DNA of 64,000 nucleotides, from positions 62,001-126,000 of the forward strand of contig DAWERM010000001.1 of assembly GCA_043390165.1 (NCBI GenBank), given 5' to 3'. The position numbers were made by a program, and so were the translations under genes. The stretch comes from Azoamicus viridis. GTDB taxonomy: Bacteria > Pseudomonadota > Gammaproteobacteria > UBA6186 > Azoamicaceae. Of this stretch, positions 24,368 through 33,460 are shown in pieces; within the stretch, counting starts at the first letter, position 1, and each line of letters starts with the position of its first letter. A model generated the notes under the pieces. It saw nothing but the letters and a program-made list of their open reading frames with translations. It was not told where the DNA came from and did no database searches.

Positions 24368-24964
24368 TTAGTTAGTATTTTTTAAAATTTCTAGTTTTAA
24401 TTTTATTATGTTTTTGTATTTATTGTTTTTAGCTTTAGATAATGTTTTTAAGTAAGCTATTCTTGCTAAATTTTTTTTTTTAATTTTTGTGTAAATATCT
24501 CCTTTTAAATTTTCATATATGCAAATATATGGATTTTTATTTGTTATTAAATTTATTTTATTTAAAGCGTTTACGTATTGTTTTTCAAATATTAGTATTT
24601 CTATTGTTTTAATATTTGCTAAATTGAAAAATTTAGACTTTTTATTATTTGTAATGAGTTGTAAATAATTTTTACTTTTTATATATTTTCCAGTGTCAAA
24701 GTACATTTTAGCTAACAGTAAACACGATAGATTATAATATATAGAATGTGTATTTTTTTTAATTGTGTATTTTGAATTTAGTTTTGCAGATTTTATGTCG
24801 GTTTTTTTTATAGATTTTACTGTATTATAGTAATAGTAAGACTCAATTTTTAATGTTTCTTGCATATCTTTATTTGAATAGTATTTATATAAAAATATAA
24901 ATAATATTGTATTTAAAATAAAAAAAATTGTAATTAGTATGATTTTTTTTGTAAAATTAGACAT
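24368..24964 (-). CDS. yfgM: YfgM-like membrane-anchored TPR protein
   Basis: A 198-residue protein with one N-terminal membrane helix (about residues 8-27) followed by TPR-like helices (LLAKMYFDTGKYIKSKNYLQLI; LKGDIYTKIKKKNLARIAYLKTL). Sequence identity to YfgM is low by eye, but topology, size (E. coli 206) and position between hisS and bamB all fit. YfgM links the Sec translocon with periplasmic chaperones. Composition is extreme (Lys, Asn, Ile). Its first codons overlap hisS by eight bases. Confidence 0.75.
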   Translation of the reverse strand: MSNFTKKIILITIFFILNTILFIFLYKYYSNKDMQETLKIESYYYYNTVKSIKKTDIKSAKLNSKYTIKKNTHSIYYNLSCLLLAKMYFDTGKYIKSKNYLQLITNNKKSKFFNLANIKTIEILIFEKQYVNALNKINLITNKNPYICIYENLKGDIYTKIKKKNLARIAYLKTLSKAKNNKYKNIIKLKLEILKNTN

Positions 24965-26204
24965 TTTGCATGCTTATATGATTGTTTATTTCTGAAATAT
25001 CTATTTCTTTTTCCGATTTTTTTTCTAAATTTATTATTTTTATATTTTTATGTATTTCATCGTTTATAATTATGATTATTTTTATTTTCATATTTTTTGC
25101 TATTTGTATTTGTTTTTCTATGCTTTTATTTATATCTCCATTAAGTATTTCTAAATTATTTAATTTATATCGTATTTTTTCTGATATTTTTAAATTATAT
25201 CTGATTTCGTTGTTTTTATTGAAAACAATATATAATTTTTTTTCAATTTTTTTAATATTATTTTTTGTTATTAATTCCAATCTTTCTATACCTATAGCGT
25301 TTCCACAACCATAAGTTTCAGGTCCATTAAGTTGTTGGGATAATGTATCATATCTTCCTCCAGCACAAATAGAAATTTTTTTGTTATCGATTATTGTTTT
25401 CCATTCGTAAACTAGACCATTGTAATAATCTAGTCCTCTTACTAAAATATTGTTAATTGTAAATGGTATTTCCAAATATTCTAAGCTTTTTTTTATATGG
25501 AAAAATTTTTTTTTACAATCTTCATTTAAATAATTAACTAATATTGGAATATCAGGTTTATTCTTAACGTTATCATCATCAAGTATTCGTATAGGATTAT
25601 TTATTAATCTGTTTTTATTAATGTCTGATAAATTTTTTATATTATTCTTAAAATAATTTCTTAGATCATTTTGGTAATTATCACGATCTATTTTATTTCC
25701 GATGTAATTAATTTCTAATATTAAATTATTTATATTTAGTTTTTTAAAGATATTATTTATGATAATTATATGTTCCAAGTCTATATCATAGTCTTTGAAT
25801 CCATATGCTTCTATTCCAAATTGGCTAAATTGTCTTAGTCTTCCCATCTGTGGTTTTTCTCTACGGAACATTTGTCCGATGTACCATACTTTATGCTTTT
25901 GGTTATTTCTTAATGAACCACTATTGATCATAGCTTTTGTACAACCAGCAGTACCTTCTGGTCTAAGTGTTAAAGAATTTTTATCTTTATCTATAAATGT
26001 AAACATTTCTTTTTCTATTACATCAGAGTTGGGGCCTAAAGTTCTAGTAAATAGTGATGTTTTTTCAAGTATAGGTAGTCTTATTTCTTCATAACCATAA
26101 GAATTCACAGTGGCTATCATTATTTTTTCTATATATTGCAGCGTATATGTATTTGATGGAAGTGTATATTTTATTCCTTTTAAGTTGAAGTCATTATTAA
26201 TCAT
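24957..26204 (-). CDS. hisS: Histidyl-tRNA synthetase
   Basis: HisRS charges tRNA-His. The 415-residue protein has class II motif 2 in WYIGQMFRREKPQMGRLRQF (near residue 107), TLRPEGTAG near 77, the HisA motif LVRGLDYYNGLVYEW near 253 and motif 3 in YGCGNAIGIERLEL near 297. Close to E. coli length (424). The C-terminal anticodon domain is present but diverged. In E. coli ispG and rodZ separate hisS from rlmN; here they are gone and rlmN is 23 bases upstream. Confidence 0.96.
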   Translation of the reverse strand: MINNDFNLKGIKYTLPSNTYTLQYIEKIMIATVNSYGYEEIRLPILEKTSLFTRTLGPNSDVIEKEMFTFIDKDKNSLTLRPEGTAGCTKAMINSGSLRNNQKHKVWYIGQMFRREKPQMGRLRQFSQFGIEAYGFKDYDIDLEHIIIINNIFKKLNINNLILEINYIGNKIDRDNYQNDLRNYFKNNIKNLSDINKNRLINNPIRILDDDNVKNKPDIPILVNYLNEDCKKKFFHIKKSLEYLEIPFTINNILVRGLDYYNGLVYEWKTIIDNKKISICAGGRYDTLSQQLNGPETYGCGNAIGIERLELITKNNIKKIEKKLYIVFNKNNEIRYNLKISEKIRYKLNNLEILNGDINKSIEKQIQIAKNMKIKIIIIINDEIHKNIKIINLEKKSEKEIDISEINNHISMQNV

Positions 26205-26227
26205 ATATTTGAATATAAATTAGTCTA

Positions 26228-27307
26228 TTATTTTTGTAGGTTTGAATTTTTGTTTCTTTTTTTTATATCTATAAATTTTCCAGATAGTTGACCACATGCA
26301 GCATTTATTGTATTTCCCATTTTTTTTCTTATTGTTGTTATTATCTTTGATTTTTTTAAAGTATTCTGAAAATCAATTATATCTTTCATACTTGTTGATT
26401 CGTATTTTGAATTTTCAAATTTATTGAATGGTATTAAGCAAACTTTACATTTTATTTTATTTAATAAATAAGCAAGTTCAGTTGCATGTTTTTTAGAATC
26501 ATTGATATCTTTTAACATTATATATTCTATTGTTAATGTGTTTTTTTTTGAATATTCTTTACATGCATTTAATAATTTTTTTATATTGTATTTTTTATTT
26601 ATAGGCATAAGACTAGTTCTTTCACTATCATTTGTAGCGTGTAATGATATAGCTAGCGGTATTTTCAAGTCGGCTATAGTTTTTATTTCTGGAACTATAC
26701 CGCTAGTGCTGATTGTTAGTTTCTTTTTATTTATATTATAGCAGTGTTTATTTTCTATAACATTTATGGCTATTATTAGGTTTTTAATATTTAATAATGG
26801 TTCTCCCATACCCATAAATACTATATTAGTAATTTTATTATTATTGTAATAAATATTACTTATTCTATCTTGTGCATTAAACAATTGTCCAATTATTTCG
26901 TTTGGCTTTAAATTTCTGTAGAATCCATGAGACGCTGTATTGCAAAAAGTACAATTTAACATACATCCAACTTGAGATGATATGCATATAGTAAAATGGT
27001 TTTTTTTGTTTGGTATAGCTACTGTTTCTATGTAATTTTTTTTATTTATTTTAAATAGCCATTTGATTGTATTTTTTTCATCTATATCTTCTTTGATCAT
27101 TTTTAAAGTTTTTATTTTACATATTTTTTTCAATTTATTTCGTAAATTCAAGCTAAGATTAGTCATTAATTTTATGTTTAATTTGTTTTTTTTGTGTATC
27201 CATTCCAATATTTGTTTTGTGTGAAATTTTTTTTCTTTTATTAAAATTAGCAATTTATCTATTGAATTATAGTTGAAATTTAAAATATTTATTCTATTTG
27301 AGTACAT
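26228..27307 (-). CDS. rlmN: Dual-specificity 23S rRNA/tRNA adenine-C2 methyltransferase RlmN
   Basis: RlmN is a radical-SAM enzyme methylating A2503 of 23S rRNA and A37 of some tRNAs. The 359-residue protein has the cluster motif CMLNCTFCNT near residue 120, IVFMGMGEPLLN near 165, SLHATND near 223 and the C-terminal catalytic cysteine in NAACGQLSGK. Full length. Starts one base inside the ndk stop region, keeping the ndk-rlmN order of gammaproteobacteria. Confidence 0.96.
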   Translation of the reverse strand: MYSNRINILNFNYNSIDKLLILIKEKKFHTKQILEWIHKKNKLNIKLMTNLSLNLRNKLKKICKIKTLKMIKEDIDEKNTIKWLFKINKKNYIETVAIPNKKNHFTICISSQVGCMLNCTFCNTASHGFYRNLKPNEIIGQLFNAQDRISNIYYNNNKITNIVFMGMGEPLLNIKNLIIAINVIENKHCYNINKKKLTISTSGIVPEIKTIADLKIPLAISLHATNDSERTSLMPINKKYNIKKLLNACKEYSKKNTLTIEYIMLKDINDSKKHATELAYLLNKIKCKVCLIPFNKFENSKYESTSMKDIIDFQNTLKKSKIITTIRKKMGNTINAACGQLSGKFIDIKKRNKNSNLQK

Positions 27308-27720
27308 TATCTTTTCTTGAATATTGTGAATATTTCTTTTTTTGCTGCAGTATTGCTGTCTGAAGCATGTACAACATTTTGTGTTAATCCTGATCCGAAT
27401 TTATTTCTAATTGTTCCTGGTTTAGCTAATTTATAATTTGTTGATCCAATTAGTTCTCTAACTATAGCTATTGAGTTTTTACCTTCGATAATTATTGCCA
27501 TTATTTTATAAGATGTAATAAAATCTATTAATTCTTTGAAGAATGGTTTTTCTTTATGTTCTTCATAAAATTCTATAGCTTTTTTCTTTCTAATTTTTGT
27601 TATTTTAGCATCAACTATTGTTAATTTATTTTTTTCAAAAATATTTATTATTTCTCCAATAATATTTTTTTTCATACCATCTGGCTTAATTATAAGTAAA
27701 GTTTTCTCTTTGTTATTCAT
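27307..27720 (-). CDS. ndk: Nucleoside diphosphate kinase
   Basis: Ndk passes phosphate from ATP to other NDPs. The 137-residue protein has LLIIKPDGMKKN at the N-terminus, IIEGKNSIAIVRELIGSTN, and NVVHASDSNTAAKKE with the phosphorylated histidine. The usual Gly after the catalytic His (HGSDS) is Ala, a common variant. Near E. coli length (143). It lies just downstream of the RNase P RNA gene on the same strand, so the two may share a transcript that is processed. Confidence 0.97.
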   Translation of the reverse strand: MNNKEKTLLIIKPDGMKKNIIGEIINIFEKNKLTIVDAKITKIRKKKAIEFYEEHKEKPFFKELIDFITSYKIMAIIIEGKNSIAIVRELIGSTNYKLAKPGTIRNKFGSGLTQNVVHASDSNTAAKKEIFTIFKKR

Positions 27721-27741
27721 TGAGGTCTCCTGTTTTTAAAT

Positions 27742-28062
27742 GAGCAAATTTATAAGCCGAATTTTGTAGAAAATAAAAATTCATCTATGAATTTATGTTA
27801 CCATATTTCTTTAGCGATCTACCCAAATTAATATGAAAATATATTATATATTTTATTTGATCTTGCTCCAGATGAGGTTTATCTATTGCTATTTTTTTAA
27901 ATAGCAATGTATGCTTTTACCATACTTTTTCACCATTTCAATTAGTTGTATATTTTCTGTTATACTTTCTATAAATTTAATTTTTCAAGATGTTATCTTG
28001 CATCTTTTTTCAGGAGTTCGGACTTTCCTCTTTATATGTTAAAGTAATTATTAAATTTGCTC
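27742..28062 (-). ncRNA. rnpB: RNase P RNA
   Basis: RNase P RNA cuts the 5' leader from tRNA precursors. On the reverse strand it has the universal 5' block GAGGAAAGTCCGAACTCC (28013-28030), AAACCTCATCTGGAGCAAGA in the middle (like GTAAACTCCACCCGGAGCAAGG of E. coli) and ACAAAATTCGGCTTAT near the 3' end. An 11-bp perfect P1 helix, GAGCAAATTTA (28062-28052) with TAAATTTGCTC (27752-27742), fixes the ends and gives 321 bases, shorter than E. coli (377). The 5' strand of P1 lies inside the last codons of secF, so the RNA gene and secF overlap by 31 bases. Confidence 0.96.
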
Positions 28063-28922
28063 GATTTTTTTTTAAGTTTAAAAATTATTATTGCAGCTAT
28101 AAATATTGATGAGTATGTTCCAATAATTATTCCCAATGATATCACTAAAGAAAATCCAAATAAAGATTTTCCTCCAAATATAGCTAAGACAATTGTAACA
28201 AATAGCGTAGATATTGAAGTTATTAGTGTTCTAGATAATGTTCTATTTATCGATTTGTTTATTATGTCTATATTATTAATAGTATCATTTTTTTTTGAAT
28301 ATTCCCTTATTCTATCGAACACAACTATAGTGTCATTAATAGAGTATCCAAAAACAGTAAATAATGCGGCTAATATAGTTAAGTCGAATTCTATATCTGT
28401 AAATACTATAACACCTGAGGTTATTATTACATCGTGGATTAGGGCTAGTATAGCACTTATTGCGAATATATATTCAAATCTATATGTTAAGTACATCATC
28501 ATTGCTATAATAGCAATAAGAGCTGCTATTAAACAATTATTGATTGTTTCTCTATTCATTTCCTCTCCAAGGCTATCTACTTTAATAATTTCTGCATTTT
28601 CATATATTGGATTTTCATTATATATAATATATTTTATTTTTTCTATTTTGTCTTCGATCTTACTTTTATCATTTTTTATTTTTAGTTGAATACTTTTATT
28701 AGATCCGAAATATTTAATTTTTGCATTTGATAGGTTTTTAAATTTTTTTTTTATTGTTTCTATTTCTACTTTGTCTTTGAAACGTATTTCTATTTCCGTA
28801 CCTCCAGTAAATTCTATTCCCCAATTTATTTCACTTTTGATTATTAGTAATAGAGATATCATACATAGAAGTATAGATATAGGTAGTGTTATATTGCTTA
28901 TTTTTATAAAATTTATTTTCAT
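28032..28922 (-). CDS. secF: Protein translocase subunit SecF
   Basis: SecF works with SecD using proton motive force to pull proteins across the membrane. The 296-residue protein has six membrane segments, the GIEFTGGTEIEIRF motif after the first helix (near residue 34) and YSINDTIVVFDRIREY near 192, the RND-type helix signature. Length is normal. Its start overlaps the secD stop by four bases. Its last ten codons are part of the rnpB gene: codons for SKFNN form one side of the P1 helix. Confidence 0.97.
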   Translation of the reverse strand: MKINFIKISNITLPISILLCMISLLLIIKSEINWGIEFTGGTEIEIRFKDKVEIETIKKKFKNLSNAKIKYFGSNKSIQLKIKNDKSKIEDKIEKIKYIIYNENPIYENAEIIKVDSLGEEMNRETINNCLIAALIAIIAMMMYLTYRFEYIFAISAILALIHDVIITSGVIVFTDIEFDLTILAALFTVFGYSINDTIVVFDRIREYSKKNDTINNIDIINKSINRTLSRTLITSISTLFVTIVLAIFGGKSLFGFSLVISLGIIIGTYSSIFIAAIIIFKLKKKSSKFNNYFNI

Positions 28923-30751
28923 ATTAATTTTATTTTTTTTTGTATAATTTTTATAATTGTTTTTGTTACGAATATAGATGAATACATAGATGTTATTATT
29001 CCTATTGATAATGTTATTGAAAATCCTTTTATAGGGCCTGTACCAAAAATAAATAGAATAATTCCGATTATCAATGTTGTGCAGTTTGAATCTACTATAC
29101 TTGTGTATGCGTGTTCAAATCCTTTTTCTATTGAAACTATTTTATTGTTTCCATGTTCAATTTCTTCTTTTATTCTTTCGAATATCAATATATTAGCGTC
29201 TATACTGATTCCAATGGTTAATACTATTCCAGCTATACCTGGCAATGTAAGTACGACGCCAATTATTGACATGATAGATATGATTAATAACAAGTTTGTT
29301 ATTAGTCCAATGTTTGCTATAATACCTAAACGTCTATAATAGATGGCCATGAATATAAGTATAACTAAAAATGATATTGCTACTGATTTTATACCATCTT
29401 TTGTATTTTTAATTCCTAAAGTAGGTCCGATTATTTTTTCTTCTATTATTGATATTGTAGCAGGTAATGATCCTGATCTGAGTAATAATGCCAAATCTTT
29501 TGATTCTTGAATGTTTAGACCAGTAATTTGAAAATTTGTTCCTAATGTGCTCATTATTGTAGCAACATTTATTATTTTTTCTGTAACTACTTCTTTTATT
29601 TTTATGTTTCCTTTTTTCATTATTTTTTTTATATGAGCTTCTTTATAAATTATTGCCATTTGATTTCCTATGTTTTGCATAGTTGTTAATTCAAATAAAT
29701 TTATATTATTGCCACCTAATTTGATATTGATACATGGCTTGTTAAATTGTGAATCAAATCCAGTGCTTGCGTTTATTATTGAATTTCCATCTAATATAAT
29801 TTTGCTTTTTACTAATATTGGTCTATCATTTTTATCGTAAAACATCTTTGATTGTGGTGGTATTTTTCCATTTATAGAGTAATTTATCGTGTTTTCTGTA
29901 TCGACAATCATGAAATTTAAAGTAGCTGTTTTACCTAATATATTTTTTGCTCTTGTTATATCTTGTATTCCAGGTATTTCTATTATTATTTTATCTTTGC
30001 CATTTTTTTGAATTACTGAATCAGAAATTCCTAATTCATTTATTCTATTTGACAATATTGATATTGTTTGATTTATAATATTATTTTTTATTTCAGTTTT
30101 TTTGTTTTTGTTAATATTTATTAATAATTCATTTTTTGATTTTTCTCCTATATTGATTTCTAAATCAGTAAAATGGCGCATTAATATTTTATATGCTAAA
30201 TTTGTGTCTATTTCCGATTTAAACGACAATGCAATAGTTTTGTATGTGCTAAAATTTGCGATTGTAAATTTTATGTCATTTTCTCTTAATTTGTTTTTAA
30301 TTTCTGTAGCTGTAGATTTGAATATGTGTTTAATATTTTTTTTTGTATTTATTTTGATTAATAGATGAACTCCACCTTTTAGGTCCAACCCTAGTTTCAT
30401 TGGATATGCTCCAATTTTATTTAATATGAAGTGGTTTTTTGATGGTAAAATATTTAATGTAATATTGAGATTTTTGTTAAAGTTAGAATTCATAAATTCA
30501 TAGCAGTTGAATTGATCTTCTGTATTTTTAAATAGAATGATTACATTATTATTTTCTAGGAGAATGGATTTATTTTTTATGGTATTTAATTCAAATTTGT
30601 TTTTTAGTTCATCGATAAAATTTTGATTTATATTATTTTCATTACTACTTATTATTATCGCATTATCTTCGCTGTTTATATTTGGAAGTGCGTACAAAAT
30701 ACTAAGTAGTAGCAATATTATTATAATTATACATTTGTTTTTTGTTGACAT
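28919..30751 (-). CDS. secD: Protein translocase subunit SecD
   Basis: SecD pairs with SecF in the Sec translocon. The 610-residue protein has an N-terminal membrane helix (about 8-24), MKLGLDLKGGVHLLI near 117 (the family's D-L-x-G-G motif), periplasmic P1 region with NRINELGISDSVIQ, and a C-terminal six-helix block with GIVLTIGISIDANILIFERIKEE near 510, holding the conserved aspartate for proton flow. Full length. yajC-secD-secF order is conserved. Confidence 0.97.
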   Translation of the reverse strand: MSTKNKCIIIIILLLLSILYALPNINSEDNAIIISSNENNINQNFIDELKNKFELNTIKNKSILLENNNVIILFKNTEDQFNCYEFMNSNFNKNLNITLNILPSKNHFILNKIGAYPMKLGLDLKGGVHLLIKINTKKNIKHIFKSTATEIKNKLRENDIKFTIANFSTYKTIALSFKSEIDTNLAYKILMRHFTDLEINIGEKSKNELLININKNKKTEIKNNIINQTISILSNRINELGISDSVIQKNGKDKIIIEIPGIQDITRAKNILGKTATLNFMIVDTENTINYSINGKIPPQSKMFYDKNDRPILVKSKIILDGNSIINASTGFDSQFNKPCINIKLGGNNINLFELTTMQNIGNQMAIIYKEAHIKKIMKKGNIKIKEVVTEKIINVATIMSTLGTNFQITGLNIQESKDLALLLRSGSLPATISIIEEKIIGPTLGIKNTKDGIKSVAISFLVILIFMAIYYRRLGIIANIGLITNLLLIISIMSIIGVVLTLPGIAGIVLTIGISIDANILIFERIKEEIEHGNNKIVSIEKGFEHAYTSIVDSNCTTLIIGIILFIFGTGPIKGFSITLSIGIITSMYSSIFVTKTIIKIIQKKIKLI

Positions 30752-30754
30752 GTT

Positions 30755-31123
30755 TTATAGAGTTATTTGTTTAATTGTGCCTTTAGGTAGCGCATTCGTA
30801 ATGGATTCTTTCTTTACTATTGCATTAATATTATCATTTAATGAAATTATCACGAATTGATCATGTATTTTGGCAATTTTCCCTACGAAGCCTCCAGTAG
30901 TGATAATTTCGTCATTTATTTTTAAATTATCTGTAAGATTTTTATGATCTTTTGCTTTTTTTGTTTGTGGTCTTATTAAAAGAAAATACATTAATACAAA
31001 TAGTCCTCCAAACATTAACAGTGAACTTATCATTCCACTGGAATCGTTTGCGGTGTCTGCATATGCTAAGTTAGAACTTATAGTTAAAATATAAACTAGT
31101 ATTATTTTCATAATTTTCTCCAA
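30755..31123 (-). CDS. yajC: Sec translocase accessory protein YajC
   Basis: YajC binds SecDF. The 122-residue protein has a short N-terminal hydrophobic stretch, the main membrane helix GMISSLLMFGGLFVLMYFLLI near 29-49, directly followed by RPQTKKAKDHKNLTDNLKINDEIITTGG, which is the family hallmark. Normal length. It is three bases before secD and 11 bases after tgt, the tgt-yajC-secD-secF order seen in E. coli. Confidence 0.95.
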   Translation of the reverse strand: MEKIMKIILVYILTISSNLAYADTANDSSGMISSLLMFGGLFVLMYFLLIRPQTKKAKDHKNLTDNLKINDEIITTGGFVGKIAKIHDQFVIISLNDNINAIVKKESITNALPKGTIKQITL

Positions 31124-31134
31124 ATAGTGTCGAT

Positions 31135-32232
31135 TTATATTATCCGTTTATAGGATTTGTAGAAATTATATAGAAATTGTTCTATTTTGTCATTTATTAT
31201 TGAGTTTCTAATATCTTCCATTAATTTTTTATAGAATTTTAGATTATGAATAGTATTTAATCTATGTGCTAATGTTTCTTTAGATTTATATAAATTGTAT
31301 AAATATGATACTGTATAATTTTTACATGTGTAACATGAACAATCATCGTCTAATTTTTTAGTGATATATTTATTTTTGTTGTTTTTAATTTTAATTATTC
31401 CATGTGATGTGTATAGATGTCCATTTCTAGCGTTTCTTGTTGGAATAACACAATCAAACATATCTATTCCTCGTAGTACTGATTCAACTAAGTCTTGCGG
31501 TGATCCTACACCCATTAAGTATCGTGGTTTATTTTTTGGTAATTTATTTGTTAGATAATCTAGAATGTTTATTAATTCTGTTTTAGATTCTCCTACAGAA
31601 AGTCCTCCTATAGCATATCCATCGAAATTTATTTTTTTTAATTCACATAATGACATGTTTCTTAATTCTGGATATATGCTTCCTTGTATTATTCCAAATA
31701 GCGCAGAATTGGTTGTATGGTTTTTTTTAAATATTTTAGCCCAATCTAATGATTGTTTCATAGATTTATATGCTTCACTGATGCTTATCGGATATTTTGT
31801 ACATTCATCTAAGACCATTATTATGTCTGAGTTAATTATTTCTTGAGTTTTTACACATATTAATGGTGTTAAAACTATATTTTTTCCATTATTTGTAGAT
31901 TTAAATGTTATACTATTTTTTTTTATCGTTCTGTTTTTTAAGCTATATAATTGAAAACCACCTGAATCAGTAAGTACAGCTCTATGCCAGTTCATATAGT
32001 TGTGTATTCCATTGTATTTCTTTAATATTTTTTCTCCAGGCCTTATCATTAGATGTAAAGTATTGGAAAGTATAATTTTGTAATTCATGTCATAAAGATC
32101 ATTTGATGATAATGTTTTTAACACGCCTTTAGTTGCTACAGGCATAAAAACAGGCGTATTAATTATGTTATTATTTATAATTAATTTACCAGCGCGTGCG
32201 ATTTTGTTTTCTTTTATTATTTTAAATTTCAT
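31135..32232 (-). CDS. tgt: tRNA-guanine transglycosylase
   Basis: Tgt swaps guanine 34 for preQ1 in tRNAs reading NAY codons. The 365-residue protein has TPVFMPVATKGVLKTL near 22, LTDSGGFQLYSL with the catalytic Asp of the family near 87, AIGGLSVGE near 210, GVGSPQDLVESVLRGIDMFDCV near 260 and the zinc site CSCYTCKNYT with a downstream His in RLNTIHNL. ATG 32232 is chosen because E. coli-like sequence (MKF) begins there; an earlier in-frame ATG at 32271 would overlap queA. No preQ1 synthesis genes are in the window. Confidence 0.96.
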   Translation of the reverse strand: MKFKIIKENKIARAGKLIINNNIINTPVFMPVATKGVLKTLSSNDLYDMNYKIILSNTLHLMIRPGEKILKKYNGIHNYMNWHRAVLTDSGGFQLYSLKNRTIKKNSITFKSTNNGKNIVLTPLICVKTQEIINSDIIMVLDECTKYPISISEAYKSMKQSLDWAKIFKKNHTTNSALFGIIQGSIYPELRNMSLCELKKINFDGYAIGGLSVGESKTELINILDYLTNKLPKNKPRYLMGVGSPQDLVESVLRGIDMFDCVIPTRNARNGHLYTSHGIIKIKNNKNKYITKKLDDDCSCYTCKNYTVSYLYNLYKSKETLAHRLNTIHNLKFYKKLMEDIRNSIINDKIEQFLYNFYKSYKRII

Positions 32233-32242
32233 ATATTTTCTT

Positions 32243-33262
32243 TTATTGATATATAAGCATTGCATCTCCATAACTATAAAATTTATAATTATTCTTTATG
32301 GCGATTTGATATGTTTTTATAATTGTTTTTAAATCACTAAATGCTGATACTAATACTAATAATGTAGATTTTGGCAAATGAAAATTAGTAATTAACGCAG
32401 TTATTACATTAAATTTGAATCCAGGTTTTATAAATAGATTTGTTTCACCTTTAAATTGTTTAATTTTTCCATCTAAAGCAGCTGATTCTATTGCTCTTAA
32501 TGTTGTTGTTCCGCATGCAAAAATTCTATTGCCAGTTTTTTTAGCTGATTCTATTTCATTACAAGTTTTTTTAGATATATTTATATATTCAAAGTGCATT
32601 TTGTGAAAGTTTATATTTTTTTTAGTTATTGGATTAAATGTTCCAGAGCCAATATGTAGAGTTATATAACATATTTTTATTCCCTTTTTTTTTAATTTTT
32701 CTAATAATTTTTTACAGAAATGTAGACCAGCTGTTGGAGCAGCGATGGAGCCTTTTTTTTTTGCATATAATGTTTGATATCTTTTTTTATCTATGTATTG
32801 ATTATTTTCTTTTATATATGATGGCGTAGGTGGAATGCCAAATTTTTTGATTATTGTTATTAATTTTATTTTTTTTGTATATATTTTATATAAATTATTT
32901 TTGTATTTTTCAATAATTATTTCAATGTTATTTTCTAGTATTAATTTTGTTATTTTGTGTATTTTTTTATTTGTTTTTATTAATCCTATCCCCTCAAAAG
33001 TGCTTATTATTTTTTCTATGAATATAGTTACTTTGCCTTTTGTATTTTTTTTACATATTATTTTAACAGAATTGACATAAGTATTGTTTAATATTAAGAT
33101 GTCATTTTTATTGAATATTTCTTCTATATGTTCAAATTTTTTATGTTGGATGTCGTTGGTTTTTTTGTTTAAAATTAGCAATTTGCTTTTTGATCTATTT
33201 TGTTTAGGGATGTTTGCTATATATTTTTTGTCTAATTGGTAATTAAATAGTTCTGTTAACAT
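32243..33262 (-). CDS. queA: S-adenosylmethionine:tRNA ribosyltransferase-isomerase
   Basis: QueA turns preQ1 in tRNA into epoxyqueuosine using the ribosyl part of SAM. The 339-residue protein has the family's FNYQLDKKYIAN start region, KKGSIAAPTAGLHF near 168, LHIGSGTFNPI near 200, GTTTLRAIESAA near 250 and NFHLPKSTLLVLVSAF near 294. Full length. It is the first gene of a leftward tgt-yajC-secDF run and is divergent from tRNA-Leu/ung. Confidence 0.96.
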   Translation of the reverse strand: MLTELFNYQLDKKYIANIPKQNRSKSKLLILNKKTNDIQHKKFEHIEEIFNKNDILILNNTYVNSVKIICKKNTKGKVTIFIEKIISTFEGIGLIKTNKKIHKITKLILENNIEIIIEKYKNNLYKIYTKKIKLITIIKKFGIPPTPSYIKENNQYIDKKRYQTLYAKKKGSIAAPTAGLHFCKKLLEKLKKKGIKICYITLHIGSGTFNPITKKNINFHKMHFEYINISKKTCNEIESAKKTGNRIFACGTTTLRAIESAALDGKIKQFKGETNLFIKPGFKFNVITALITNFHLPKSTLLVLVSAFSDLKTIIKTYQIAIKNNYKFYSYGDAMLIYQ

Positions 33263-33354
33263 TTTTTATTTTTATTGAATTTTTTTTTTAATATTTTATA
33301 ATATAAGGAAATCTTATTTTATATTCAATGATTATTATTTAAAGTTGTTTATTA

Positions 33355-33439
33355 GCCGAGGTGGTGGAACTGGCAGACACGACAGACTCAAAATTTGTTG
33401 ATTGTTTCAATCGTGAGAGTTCGAGTCTCTCTCTCGGTA
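33355..33439 (+). tRNA. tRNA-Leu(CAA)
   Basis: Class II tRNA with acceptor GCCGAGG pairing to TCTCGGT (two G-U pairs), D arm TGGTGGAAC-TGGCAGACAC, anticodon stem ACAGA/TTTGT around loop CTCAAAA with anticodon CAA (reads UUG), a variable arm TGATTGTTTCAATCG, and T arm GAGAG-TTCGAGT-CTCTC. Discriminator is A at 33439, as needed for leucine tRNAs. CCA is not encoded. Only 21 bases separate it from ung. Confidence 0.96.
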
Positions 33440-33460
33440 TTTTAGGTGGGTTGTTTTTTT

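Noticed and set aside
28057..28689. 210-codon open frame on + opposite secF
   Set aside because: It mirrors secF, has no recognisable motif, and its composition is that of an antisense frame in AT-rich DNA.
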